Source: Rhytidiadelphus loreus (Eukaryota; Streptophyta; Bryopsida; Hypnales; Hylocomiaceae). From it: a stretch of DNA of 64,000 nt. The stretch covers positions 41,855,001-41,919,000 of the forward strand of contig OX344765.1 in NCBI GenBank assembly GCA_947034895.1. Direction: 5' to 3'. Below the pieces are notes generated by a model. The model did not search any database, was not told the origin of the DNA, and saw only the letters and a program-made list of their open reading frames with translations. Within the stretch, counting starts at the first letter, position 1; every line of letters starts with the position of its first letter. Below, one piece after another: positions 48,661 to 60,670 of the stretch. A program made the position numbers and the translations under genes.

Positions 48661-49058
48661 TAGATGTGTCCTTAGGTTTGTTAACTATTAAACAATTGTT
48701 TCCTACAAAGTCCACATATTTCCATGTATTCTCTTTCATGAGTAGTAATCAACATCGTGTCTTTCAGGTTTGGTTTAGGACTTGTGTGAAGGTGGAGTTT
48801 AAGTTGCGTACATGAAACTTCTACGTGATCTATGATATTTTTTTTTCTATACTAAGCATTTTCTTATTCCTATATGTACATAGAAAAAAACTTTGGCTTC
48901 CAGGAAAAAAAAAACTTTTGCACGTTACTACAACTTTGGATAACACTCTTCAACTTCCACAATAATGACACTCTAGTTCTTCTCATAGTTTGCAATTTTT
49001 AATGAAATATAAGTCGACACTCAAAGACAAGTTAATACTCATAGATCGTCCCCTCAAG

Positions 49059-49340
49059 GCTCTGATACCATGTTGGAATATACATAGTAATTGACGATAA
49101 TGCTTCCACCATATAGGTGAGTTTCACATTATAATGAGGGCTTAATATACCTCTGTGGAGGACGAGGGAAGAATCGGAGAATAATTACTTCACTAACCTA
49201 TTGATCTACATATTGCTAACAACCTACTAACTAATGATGGATCATATGAAGTACCACTGAAACGTATGTGTTTGAAGTCATATGTTATTGTTTTTGGAAG
49301 ATTGGAATATGTAGAAATCCTACATATATATCTTATATAT
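49059..49340 (-). mobile_element. Ty1/copia primer-binding site and LTR part
   Basis: On the minus strand TGGTATCAGAGC, the usual initiator-Met tRNA primer-binding site of plant copia elements, lies at 49070-49059. Directly outside it begins TGTTGGAATATAC (plus-strand view, 49071), a typical copia LTR end. The other end of the LTR was not found, so the right border is arbitrary. Together with the gag fragment this is a truncated element. Confidence 0.6.
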
Positions 49341-49387
49341 CTTAATTAGATTGAGCTAGGTAGTTTGGAGAACAACAATGAAAATCA

Positions 49388-49592
49388 CACTATAAGAAAC
49401 CCACGTTTTAGGTGACGAGCCTTAATTTTTTTGAACGGATTTTTTTTGACATCTAGTTGTTTTTATGTTTTTCATGATGTTCATTGGATGTTATTGTTGA
49501 CATAAAAACAACTAGACGTCAACCTAGATGTAAAAAAAAATCCGTTCTAAAAAATCAGGGCTCATCATCTAAAACACGGGTTTCTTATAGTA
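49388..49592. mobile_element. CACTA-type fold-back MITE, 205 bp, TSD TCA
   Basis: It starts CACTATAAGAAACCCACG and ends CACGGGTTTCTTATAGTA (last base changed from G), with TCA on both sides. The interior is closest to the copy at 7520 ('gacgagcc', 'aaaaacaacta'). Confidence 0.85.
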
Positions 49593-50951
49593 TCATGTGC
49601 TTATTTTGACTAGATCTAATGAAATTTTGAAGTGCATTGGCTTCATTGAATCTTCTAGTGAATTGTATTATGGTGTCATGGTACGTTCATTGTTGGTGTC
49701 ACTATTTTAATGAAGTGTTATCTAACTTCCAAAGTTGATGAACACAAGACGATGAAATTCGTTGGCTTTTGGCTTTTTTTTTTTGTGTACACATTGCATC
49801 AACATTGAAGTAGTATTGAACCAATGCAAATTGAATCAATTTGAGAGTTCTGCATAATGTCATTGCTTGGGGAGGTCACTTAGATTGTCCATTAGAAACC
49901 ACGTGCAAACAAAACTTTGGGACCCCTATATATTTTTTGAATTTTGAATTTTTTTTTAAAATGAATAGATTTTCCTACTTTGAAAGTTTATGTTTTGAAT
50001 TATTGATATTTTTATTTGTTAATAATAATTAGTTGAAATTTTTTGAAATAAAAAGATAGAACTAAAAAATAACTTTTACACCCCTATATTATATAAGAAA
50101 AATGAACAAAAAACTCCTAAAAATAACTCTCTACTGAAAGCTCATTTTGAGTTGAATATCGATTCAATGGTCATCTAAATGTGTTCTCTATAATTATTTG
50201 AGTTGAAGAACGGTCTTTTTTAGTTCATTTTCAACCTCTTCTAGAAATCATTTCATATTTTATTTGAGTTGAAAATTTTGGCAATAGAAACCTATAGTCA
50301 TTATTAAACAATGGTCAAAATTTTAGATTGAAATTATAGTTTATTAAAAACCACTTGTTTGTTGTAGTAGAACTAAGTGCACCCCCTGAGTGTCATTGTC
50401 TCAATGTTAAAGTTGTATTGAACTAGTGCTACTTGAAAGAACATTAAAGTAAATACTACTCCGTAATAAATGATACATTGGATTAATATATAAATGATAC
50501 TTTAACAAGTTACTTTGCTTCAACATTAAATCAATGACATGTCAATATTGATAAAACTTATCATTGAAACAATAATCTTTTCAACCTTGAGATAGTAATG
50601 AACACTGTGATTGAAACCATTCACTTGTTTTAACATCAAAACATCATTAGTTCAAGGTGTCTTGTTATTTGACATGTACATTTGTGTGTGAAAATTGATC
50701 CAACACAGTAACATTTCAACCTCAACTAATTTAATTATTATATAAATAGTGTAACAATTACGTAGTACTGAAGTTACGCTCAAGTTGGTTCAAACTCAAA
50801 AAGAATCAGTAGCATCGACACGACGAGCTTGCAGATAGCGGGCCAATTAACCCGAAAGAACATCATAGTACCGACGTCGTCAACAAACAATTTCTGCAAT
50901 GCCAATCTGAAGTCATGAGTTTCTGTGAACATCAAGAAGGATTCTCGGAAT
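49593..50951. other. AT-rich spacer
   Basis: I see nothing coding. Near 50455 'tactactccgtaataaatga' resembles a fragment of a Stowaway end. Confidence 0.45.
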
Positions 50952-51393
50952 ACACAAGAAAACGGCAATTACGAAGTGCGCTATAGTGAGAGGAAGACAT
51001 AGATTACTTGTATGTACACAACAGCGCATTCATGATACCATCGAATCACAAGCTATGAAGCTTCATTCGAGACATAAGAACTAGGAAAATCTCTCTTCCA
51101 ATGCACTGCCTGATATTCAAATGACCAGACACGCCACTAATTCACCATTTCATTAGATGGGCACACTCCGAAATCAAAGTTACGCTCATTTTGGATGATC
51201 CAAACTTCAAAATTTGGTCCCATACAAGAAACTGGCAATGCCAATGTGCACAATGCGTGTGTGAGAGAGAGAGAGAAGTTGTACTGTACTGTACACAGCA
51301 GCGCCTTTATGATACCATCAAATCAGAAGCCACGAAGCTTCACTCAAGACATACGAACCAGGCAAATCTCTCTCTTCCAATGCACTGCCTGAT
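50952..51393. repeat. tandem duplication downstream of the ABCB gene
   Basis: Bases 50952-51114 and 51222-51393 are diverged copies. The longest shared stretches are 'tctcttccaatgcactgcct' and 'tgataccatc-aatca-aagc'. The second copy carries an added GAGAGA tract. They lie 0.3-0.7 kb beyond the ABCB stop codon, possibly in its 3' UTR. Confidence 0.7.
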
Positions 51394-51662
51394 TCTGACT
51401 CCCATACCGTCCCTACCCCCTACTCGAACACTTGGATAATTTTAATTAACCCACCACTTGCGTGGTGAAGACGACTCCACTGCAAGCCCATATCCAGAAC
51501 TGGAACGACGTCAGAAGAAGCGACCATTCTCGTTGAAGCAGACTACAAAATTTAGTACCCAATTGCCGACGCGCGCCTGGAGATGGCCGACCAAGGAAGG
51601 TCGCAAAGAATGAAGGGGAAACGACATCGAAGAAGAAGAAGAAGAATTTCGTGCCAGCTACT

Positions 51663-54600
51663 CTACTGTCGTTGTTGTTGCAATCTCACAAGACCAGCAT
51701 ACGCGCCGCCACTTCTCACCACAAGCTCATTGTGCGTGCCTTCTTCGATGATCCTGCCGTCTTGAATAACAGCAATGCTGTCCGCATTTCGAATCGTGGA
51801 CAAGCGATGGGCGACAATCACCGAAGTTCTTCCCTGCATGAGTCGATCGAGCGCTTCCTGCACAATCTTCTCACTCTCAGCGTCAAGAGCGCTGGTCGCT
51901 TCGTCAAGCAGCAAAATCGCTGGATCCTTGAGCACCGCGCGCGCAATCGCAACGCGCTGCTTCTGTCCTCCCGAGAGTTGCACGCCGCGGTCGCCGACTT
52001 GCGTCCTGTAAGCTTCGGGTAACGCGCTGATGAAGTTGTGCGCGTTCGCGGCGCGCGCCGCGGCGTGCACTTCTTGCTCGGTTGCAGTTTCCCGCCCGTA
52101 GAGGATGTTCTCGTAGATTGAGTTGGCGAATAACGCCGGCTCTTGGGAGACGAGCGCAACTCGTCGTCTGAGCGATTTGAGGTTGAGCTTCCGGATGTCT
52201 GTGCCGTCGACCATGACGCGTCCCGAAGTCGGGTCGTAGAAGCGCTCCAACAAAGCGATGATGGAGGACTTTCCCGATCCCGAAGCGCCTACGAGCGCGA
52301 GAGACTTCCCGGCGCGCACTTTAAGGTTCAAGTCCTTGAAGATTTGGACGTCGGGTCGGTTCGGGTAAGTGAAAGAGACGTTCTTGAATTCGATGTCACC
52401 TGTGACAGTCTCCACGACCTCGGATTTCGGGTCGTCGGCGTTGATCTCTGTGCGGCGGTCGAGGACGAAGAATACGGAGGAGAGGGCTTGGCCGCCCTTC
52501 ATGATGTCGGGAGCCAGAGCTAGAGTCTCGGCAATGGCGAACGCCGCGATGATGAGAACCATGAAGACGCGGATGACGTCGCCGAAATTAGCGTCGCCTT
52601 TCTTGACAAGCTGCGCGCCGTACCAGAGGCCGAGACCGTAGGAACCGAAGAGGCAGAGCTGCGAGACGCCATAACCGATACCCGCGACCTGGACGGAGAC
52701 AGCAATTTTCCAATTGAGAATTTCTTCCAAATGTTAAATTCTCCAAGACAGCAATCAAATGCGATCATACATCCAAAATGTACGTATAACGAGTGAAAAT
52801 ACGCAGTCGTTTTTTCAATGACGATTCAACAGGGAGTTGCAAGCGTTACTTCCAAATTTCGAATTCACCAAGATAGCAATCAGATGTGCTCCTAAATCCA
52901 CAATGTACGTATAACTAGTGCAAACCCCAGTCGTGTTTTCAATGTTGATTCAACAGGGGGTTGCAAGAGTTAGACGGGATTAGGGTTTAGGGTTTAGAGT
53001 CGCATTGACTAATCGCACTAGTCCAAGCCAAAAGGCGAAAAATCGTTCAAAAAGCACGAACACTGACCTGGCCGCGGAGGAAGCCACGCTTCATGGGAGC
53101 TTCGAGCTCATGCGAGAAAAGATTCACGACGCGCTTCTCGGCGTTGAAGGACGCCACGGTGCGGACATTGCTGACAGCTTCCGATGCGACCATGCTGGCA
53201 CGCGCCTGCGCGCTCGCGACGTCGCCGGAGAATCCCTTCAGAAACATCTGCTCCACGATGGCGGCGAACACTTGGAGGGGGAAAGTGGCGAGCACCACGA
53301 GCGCCATGTTCCATTGGAGGCTGAAGGCGATGATACACGTCGCTAGCAACAAAGTGAAGTTCTGGACCATCAGGGAGATCCGGTCGCCGATCGCGCCCTT
53401 CACGGTCGTGGCGTCCGCAGACAAGCGAGCGGAGATTTGGCCGCTACTGTTCTCGTCCTTGTCGAACCAGCTGATCTCGTTGGTTAGTATCCCTGCGATT
53501 ACCCAAATCAATCAATCAGTCTAATCCACATCCCTAAAACCCTCATATTCGTTACATCGGAAAATTTCATCGTGTCAAAATGTGACAAAAACGACTCGAG
53601 GGCGCTCAGCAGGGTTTTGCATCTAATGGCAAAATTTCAAGAGAGCGGCACCCTCCAAGGCACCCTCCAAGGCACCCATCTACAACATCAAATATATATC
53701 AGTCTGAGCACTTGAACGTAACAATTACGATTCTCTGGAACACGCCAAATTGATCATGTTTCAGTTGCCCAAAGTCCAGGATTGGCATAGATCTGAGATT
53801 TCAAAAGAGTCTCAAACCGCTCCAGTTTCTAGTTGAGAGCTCTGTTTGAATGAGTGAATTCTGTGAAGATATGCGTATGTGACGTGATCTTTAGAACATA
53901 ATTCGCATGAAATTGGACTGGGCTGTAATGGACAAGTCAGAAATTGCGTGAAGAGACACTTACGAGCAAACATCATCTCCCTCACGCGCTTGACGAGATT
54001 CTCGCCCATGATACCAAAGAAGAAGTGCTGGGAGAAGTATCCGATAATCGAAGCCCCCGACAGTCCAACAAAGATGAGCGAATACTTCGCAATCTCCCTC
54101 TTCATCTTGTCGAAATCCGTGTAGTAATACGCATACAGCACATTGCTAATCACCAAAGCAAAAGAAGGGTTCATGAGTCCTGAGATCACGGAACCAAAGC
54201 ATCCAAGAACGCCATATCCCCACTCAGGCTTGTTCACCTTCAGCAACCTCCACATGGTGGCAGAGGCCACTGGCTCAACTACCTCATCCACATCCTTATC
54301 CGAAGTTCCCTCAGACATCGCGGAGCTGTGTTGCCGGCTCAATCGCCTCCCCGACTTCGACATGGAAAGCCGCTGCGACTGCGACGTCTCGCGCGCGGAG
54401 TTTCCACGCGACAAGGCGCGGCCACCGCCGGTCGTCATCGCCATCTCCTGCAATCGCACCAAGGAGCTGTAGGCGCCGTTCTTCTCCAACAGCGTGGCGT
54501 GGTTGCCCATCTCCACGATCTCGCCTTCCTGGACCACCGCGATCGTGTCTGCGTTCTGGATCGTGGACAGACGATGCGCGACGATCACAGTCGTGCGACC

Positions 54601-57600
54601 CACCATCACACCGTCCAGAGCCTCCTGCACGATCTGCTCCGAGCTCGCGTCCAGAGCGCTTGTGGCTTCGTCCAGGAGAAGAATGGCGGGGTTCTTCAAA
54701 ATGGCGCGGGCTATGGCGATTCTCTGTTTCTGGCCACCGGACATCTGCACTCCGCGCTCGCCAACCTGGGTGAGGTAACCTTGAGGCAGCTTCGAAATGA
54801 ATGAGTGAGCGTTGGAGGCTTTGCACGCGTCCTCGATCTCCTTGTCGGTTGCATCAGGTTTGCCGTAAAGGATGTTCTCCTTGATGCTCGTGGCGAAGAG
54901 CGCTGGTTCTTGGTTTACGAGACCGATTTGACCGCGAAGCCATTTCAGGTTTAAGCTCTTGATGTTCACCCCGTCCAGCAAGATCTCACCTGCAGCAAGT
55001 CACATTCCTCAAATCAGCTCCTCACACCTTCGCTAGATTTAAAGAAAAATCAGGGATACAAGATTCGATGATATTTGCTGACATTTACGCACTTCCACTA
55101 CATATGTTAGGAGTTCGAAATTTGAAATCAAACTTCCTGAATTATGTTTCATCATCCACGATTCCAAAGTTGTAGTCCTGAAATACATGCCACATGATTC
55201 TAACATCGCGAAACCTGCCACATGATTTTAAGATTTCAAGAAGCTGCCAAATGGTTCTAGAATTACAAAGTCTTGGGATTCGAGAAGGATTGTGCGAACA
55301 CCTCCACTGGGGTCGTAAAAGCGCTCGATCAGCGACACCACTGTCGACTTCCCGGAGCCTGAGCCACCCACGATGGCCATCGTCTTGCTTGCAGCGATGT
55401 CGATTGAGAAGTTCTTGAAGATGGCAACGTCCGGTCGCGACGGGTAACTGAACTGCACGTTCCGGAACTCGATGTGACCCTGAACGGAGTCCAGCACCTT
55501 GGCGTCTGGCACGTCCAGGTTGATCGTCGGCTGATGATCGATCATGGTGAAGATGTTGTATGCGCCCGCTTTGGCTTTCGCAAACGCAGTTAAGTTCGGC
55601 ATCGCTTGACCCAAAGATCTAAACAATGAAGCCAACACGAAACATCAGCTAGCAGCTCCAAACATTGCTCTCGAATGCCACGATGTAGACAACAATCTGG
55701 GAGCAAAAACGGCTTGATAAGAATTTACAAGCAGTGTGCACTTTCAGTAAGTTCGATTTAATTTATTACGAAGTTTGATCAAGCAAGAGAAGCTTACATT
55801 CCTCCGATGATAACTGTGAAAATGGTGGACAGTGCCTTGCCGCCGTTTGCTTCACCATTGCGAACAATCACCCCGCCGTACCAGAGAAGAAGGGCCCAGC
55901 AACAGAAGAGAACGCCATACGTAACGCCCATACCCAACCCTTTGGCTAACCCGCTCTGGTACCCTAACTTCAAACTGCCTTGCAAGGAATCGCCGAAAGA
56001 CTTGTTCGCCCTCTGCTCCCCTACAAAAGAGTACACTGTCCTCACCTGTGAAATGTTCTGCAACCCCATGCCACAAAAGAGTTTCATCAATACCAGCATA
56101 TAAATTGGTGGAAGATCATGAGTCTCAATCTTAGACAGCAAGAAGATGAATCTCCAACACCAACGATACAGTCGAGTTTTCCGCATTGAAAATTGTCACC
56201 CAGGTAGGCGTCATCTTCCAAAATTGGACGAGCCATTGAACAATGCAAGTACGCTACATGACAAGTTCGGTTCAACGATAAAAAGAAGCTCCTTTGAAAT
56301 ACTGACCTAAAAGTTTTGAAAGTGATGAGCAAATGGCTTCAAGTCTAAGCACGATGGACACCAAACCCTAAAAGAGCAAGGCAGTGTCTCCACAGAGTGT
56401 TTGCGTACCTGCTCTGCAATGCCGCCGGCCTCAGCGTAAGCTTGCTGGCTCTTGGAAGTCAGACCCGTGAGAGCATAAGCGTAAAGTCCACCGGCAAGGG
56501 CAATGGCGGGCACCACAGCCAAGGTGACGAGCGCCAGCTTCCAAAGCGACGTAAAACCGATAATAAACCCAGAAAGGAAGGTGCACATGTAGTGAATGAA
56601 GTTGCCCATCTGTACCACGACAATCGCCACGCTCAGCACAAAAAAACAGAAACTAACGCAGAAGCAAAAGAAGGAGACTGAAAGAAGTGGTCCACACCTT
56701 CTCGCTGAGGGCGTCTTGCACCAGGAGCGTATCGGAGGAGATACTCGACACAATGTCACCAGCCTTGGCGTCCGTGTCGAAAAAGCTCACGTCCTGCTTC
56801 AGCATGGCCTCCAAGTAGCGAACGCGGATGCGCGCGGCTTGTCTCTCTCCCGAGTACATCCACGCCGCCACTTCGGCCCACGAAGCGAAGCACACCACAA
56901 GGCCCAAGTAGAGCATGTACAGTGAGTACTGCCATAACGTCAAAACCACCGTCAACAACAAAGCTCCAAAGCACTCCTTATCACTTTCTCTTCAACAAAT
57001 TATCTGAGCTCGCGCGGATGCCGTCTTCCCAAATTTCTCTTCAATTCGTTGATCTAAAATCAACTCTCCAAGAGGTAGGTTTCTTGAACCAACAGATGAA
57101 CGCAGTTACTCAAAAAAAAAATTGACACTCCAATTCTATGAAAGATTTTCAACCTCACTTCCTCCACGCACTTAATTCTTTCACTTGCCGCTTCGTAATA
57201 TTTTGTGCACGATGGCGCAAATACTCTCAACGACGAGCAGAACCTCACAACCATCAAAAAGCAAGCAACGCTCACAAATGCAAGGATTCATGGCATCGCC
57301 TACCTTGCCCACGGTATCTGCGAGTTTGTCGGGATTGTTCACATTGGCGCCGAATCCATTCAAGAGTTTCCCGAAAAAGAGGAAGAAGACGGGCAAGGCA
57401 CATCCATGCGCCGCAGCTCCAATAGTTCCAATAAAGACGAGGAAGTAATCAAGTGGATCTGCAAACGCAAACAGCTTGAAAATCGACACGGAATGTCTGG
57501 CCACTTCCCCATCCTTCGCTACCACTTTCTTCCCCTTCTCCGTCTCCTCCGTCGCTACTTCTTCCACCACCACCTGCCCATCGCCCACTTCCTTCGCCAC

Positions 57601-57720
57601 TACCACCTTGTCTCGCCCGTTCTCCAAGCTCGTAGATTCCAAGTTCGTAGGCTCCGAGCTCGTAGGCTGCAAGCTCTCCGCGTCCACCGCGCCCTCGACG
57701 CTCGCCTTATCGCCTCCCAT
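51663..57720 (-). CDS. ABCB (MDR/PGP) full transporter
   Basis: Plasma-membrane ATP-driven exporter of the plant ABCB family, which includes auxin and lipophilic-substrate carriers; the substrate here is unknown. Eight exons in transcript order: 57720-57304, 56928-56698, 56609-56409, 56057-55798, 55618-55302, 54989-53964, 53492-53068, 52688-51663. They total 3903 nt, or 1300 residues, a typical length. Order is TMD1-NBD1-linker-TMD2-NBD2. NBD1: Walker [10 protein letters not shown], signature MSGGQKQR, Walker [16 protein letters not shown]2: Walker [10 protein letters not shown], signature LSGGQKQR, Walker [13 protein letters not shown], switch AHRLST. The first about 80 residues are a polar, Ser/Glu/Val-rich extension before [13 protein letters not shown]. 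The linker is Ser/Arg-rich ([18 protein letters not shown]), a likely phosphorylation region. The first Leu of the NBD1 signature is Met, which is tolerated. Exons are strikingly GC-rich against the spacers. Confidence 0.95.
52724..52972. repeat. tandem duplication in the last ABCB intron
   Basis: Two adjacent copies of about 124 bp (52724-52848 and 52849-52972), each running from CTTCCAAAT to GTTGCAAG-GTTA. They diverge at scattered bases. They are followed by 'attagggtttagggtttag' (52979-52997), a short telomere-like run. Confidence 0.8.
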
Positions 57721-59225
57721 CTCAGGGATCCAAATCCAAGTCAGGGATCCAAAACCAAAACCAAAACCAACATCCTAATCCCGCAAGCTTTGCGATCTCG
57801 TGGCAAAATTCTTGCCCGTCGTCTACCGCCCCACCGACGACGCAACCAAACTGCAAGATTCCAAGCGTACACAATCAGTACTTCCCAAAACTCTCACGAG
57901 TCAACACACTGCACACAGTGAGCTTCTTCTGTACTCGTGAATCCAAGTTTGTACATTTCTAAGGACCCAAAGTGTAGAAATTTTTACAGAGCAGACATGC
58001 ACACACAGCGAATGTGTAGACTGCAAATGGGTGGCAAGTGTGTACGTTGCGATTGTTGGTCGATTTCGGACGTGCTCGAGCTCGGAGCCGAAGATGGTCA
58101 CGAGTGATATCATTACGCTCGAACTCGGTAGATATTGGCGTATTTGTAGTGAGAATGGGGATCGGACGACTGGTGTGAAAAGGGCAACGGGGGAATTGGT
58201 GGCATTGCAATTCTAGGGCAGACGAAAAACTGGAAATTTACGGGCAGCCCGGGTGGAATTTCTTTTATCATGAGGGGGCTGCCTTGCACTGCAGTTCTGA
58301 TTCGGTGGGTCCTATTTGTCGGATAGTAAATCTGAAGCTCAAGTTGCTTGGGGAGTTGGGTGGATGAGAGACGCAGGGTGGGTGGATGAGATAGTTTCAA
58401 GGGATGAAAAAAATAGTTTTTTTTTATGAAGGAAGAGGTATAGTATTTTTTGTAGCGTGGAGTCCTAGCACTTTGGAATCTAAATCATGTGGAGAGAAGC
58501 AACATGCATGGGAAGAAAATAATATAGAATTGGAAAATAGCCAATGAGAAATGAGCTTTTGACGACTCAAGGATAATACTTTTGGGATTCCATTCAAGTT
58601 GCAAGTATGTGTTGGGGGAAAAGTTGAATGTAAATTTTTGTAAGCCCCATGTGAATAAAGAGTGAAAAGTTCTCATGCATGTGATGGATTGGAAAAAAGA
58701 AGGTAGAATTGGTATTAGCAATAGGGATAGTCACATCTTCTATGAGCAGCAAACTTTTACCAAGAATGAGAGGTTGGTGAGAGAAAAGTGGAGCCAACGG
58801 GGAGTCATTCTGCACAAAGAAAGTGTGACCCCCCTTTTGGTGTGCAGAGCATGGAGAATAGAAACTAGAGAATGGTTTTACGTATAAGTTACAATCACTG
58901 GCCAAATCACAATCAACGGTAAAGAGAACCAATGTCAATGTTGGCATTATCACTGGGCCACTAGGGTTCAAGCAGTAATGAGAATGAGCATCTGAGATTT
59001 GCAGTGATGGAAATCGAAATCAGTGATCAGGGGCAATGCAGGCACGCAACGAGTTAAAGTCAAACTAAAATTCTTTAGATAAACGTTCTTCACGCCCATT
59101 CTTCACCTCCATGGGAAAATAAAGGTCGCTCCTAATCTCATTACAAAAAAGAATTGGGTCAAATAAAAGGCCATTTTTATATCTATATCTACTCGCTAAT
59201 CTGACGTGGCACTATTGGTGATCAC
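57721..59225. other. ABCB promoter region and spacer
   Basis: From 57721 to about 58400 the composition is balanced, fitting the promoter and 5' UTR of the ABCB gene. Beyond that the sequence is AT-rich spacer. Overlapping open frames here lack protein features. Confidence 0.4.
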
Positions 59226-60044
59226 GTGGGCTCACAAAAATCCATTAATCACTTGCATAGTTGGGTGTGAAGTAGTGGAAGACAAGATCTTTATACAAAT
59301 TGGATGGTAGGAGGTAAAGTAATCCATGTGGGATATACTAAGGGTTAGGGAGTAGTAGGAGCTCAATCTTCAAATTATCCCATATCCTTTGAGGGTCGGT
59401 ACGTAAGGAACAATGGATTTCATTATGAAAAACACCTCTCCACCCTCCATTCTCATTACTTGTTGATGTAGAATTTTCTTATTCAACATTAAACTAAGCA
59501 GTAGAAAATAATATTTTAAAAAAATATTAATTATTGTTGGAGATTGTTCAGATTGATACCTACTTAAAAACATTTCAACCATTCAATTCCAAATAATGAG
59601 TTACAAGTTACGAGTTATGATTTGCAGATATTGAATGTAGAAAGAACATATGAAGTTGTTTCTTGCTCTCAAAAATTAAAATTACAAATACCAACTGTTT
59701 AATATTAATCTTTCTAAAAATGTTGAAAGACAAAATTTCACCTTCAAGAAAGCCTACATTTCAAAGTTGCTACTTCGTTTAATGCTGAATAAGAAAATTC
59801 TACATCAACACTTCGTGAGAATGGAGGGTGGAGAGGTGTTTTTTATAATAAAATCCATTGTTCTTTATGAACCGACCCTCATAGAATATGGGATAATTTG
59901 AAAATTGAGCTCCGACTACTCCCTAACCCTTAGTTTATCCCACATAGATTACTTTACCTCCTACCATCCAATTTGTATAAAGAGCTTGTCTTCCACTACT
60001 TCACACCCATCCATGCAAGTGATTGTTGGATTTTTGTGACTCAC
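59226..60044. repeat. large inverted repeat, arms about 277 bp, spacer about 264 bp
   Basis: Left arm 59226-59504 and right arm 59769-60044 are inverse copies with scattered substitutions (for example 'gtagaattttcttattcaac' against 'gctgaataagaaaattctac'). The outer ends GTGGGCTCACAAAAA and TTTTTGTGACTCAC pair imperfectly. No clear flanking duplication or known TIR is present. Confidence 0.8.
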
Positions 60045-60103
60045 ATTTTGTATATTCTGTAGTATGATGTTGAATTACCAATATTTAAATTTTAAAGTGC
60101 TAA

Positions 60104-60366
60104 GAGCATCCACACCAGGGAGTTCTCTTTCCCTAAACTCGGGACCTCAATCTAGTCAACCTTGACTTTATAGGGATGAGACCTCGCGAGTTCTCTATAT
60201 GAGCTCCAATATAGGGAATTGGGCCCAACTTTTACCGAGTTCTCTATAAATTTGGGGTAGAGCTCTTGTTTCGAGACCGGTGCGCGCAAGCTCCTGTATC
60301 CCCATCCCCATCTGAGGTCCTCTCCCTAAATTTTTAGGGATACAGAACTCCCTGGTGGGGATGCTC
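60104..60366. mobile_element. Tourist-like MITE, 263 bp, TSD TAA
   Basis: The ends GAGCATCCACACCAGGGAGT and CTCCCTGGTGGGGATGCTC are inverted with one or two mismatches and flanked by TAA. A TAA 3-bp TSD with GAGCATC ends fits the PIF/Harbinger (Tourist-like) type. Non-coding. Confidence 0.8.
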
Positions 60367-60670
60367 TAACCGTGCCTCTCACCTCCGGTGTTGCAAAGTG
60401 GGTGACTTTTGATGGTTTCAAGACACTCTCCACACTGACTCAGCACTGCACTCACGAAGGTCATTTGGCGAAGGCACAGCGGACGGAATACGATCTGGGC
60501 CGGGCCGGGCAGGCACACCGGGAAAGGCGAAAGCCAGTGGGCCAGCCTCACGAGCCCGGAGCCCGGCCGATCGGGCCCACTGCGTACCCCCGTATTTACT
60601 GGGGGCTACTTAATAACGTCTCCCCTTGTACAGGCCCGGCCAGTCCTCCCCTGTAGCTAGCCCAGAATAG
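60367..60670. other. GC-rich island, no recognised gene
   Basis: This patch is far more GC-rich than its surroundings, with GGGCCGGGCCGGGC and several 'gcccgg' words, and is open in one frame on each strand. No family is recognised; the open frames are as expected from composition. Confidence 0.4.

Noticed and set aside
52978..52998. Telomere-like 'attagggtttagggtttag'
   Set aside because: Only two to three units inside an intron; common in plant genomes and not evidence for a chromosome end.
51775..54826. Long open frames on the plus strand and in other minus frames across the ABCB gene
   Set aside because: They mirror GC-rich exons of the ABCB gene, which itself shows all motifs in one frame; they have no family features.
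60372..60656. 94-codon frame in the GC-rich island
   Set aside because: Open on both strands because of composition; no family recognised.
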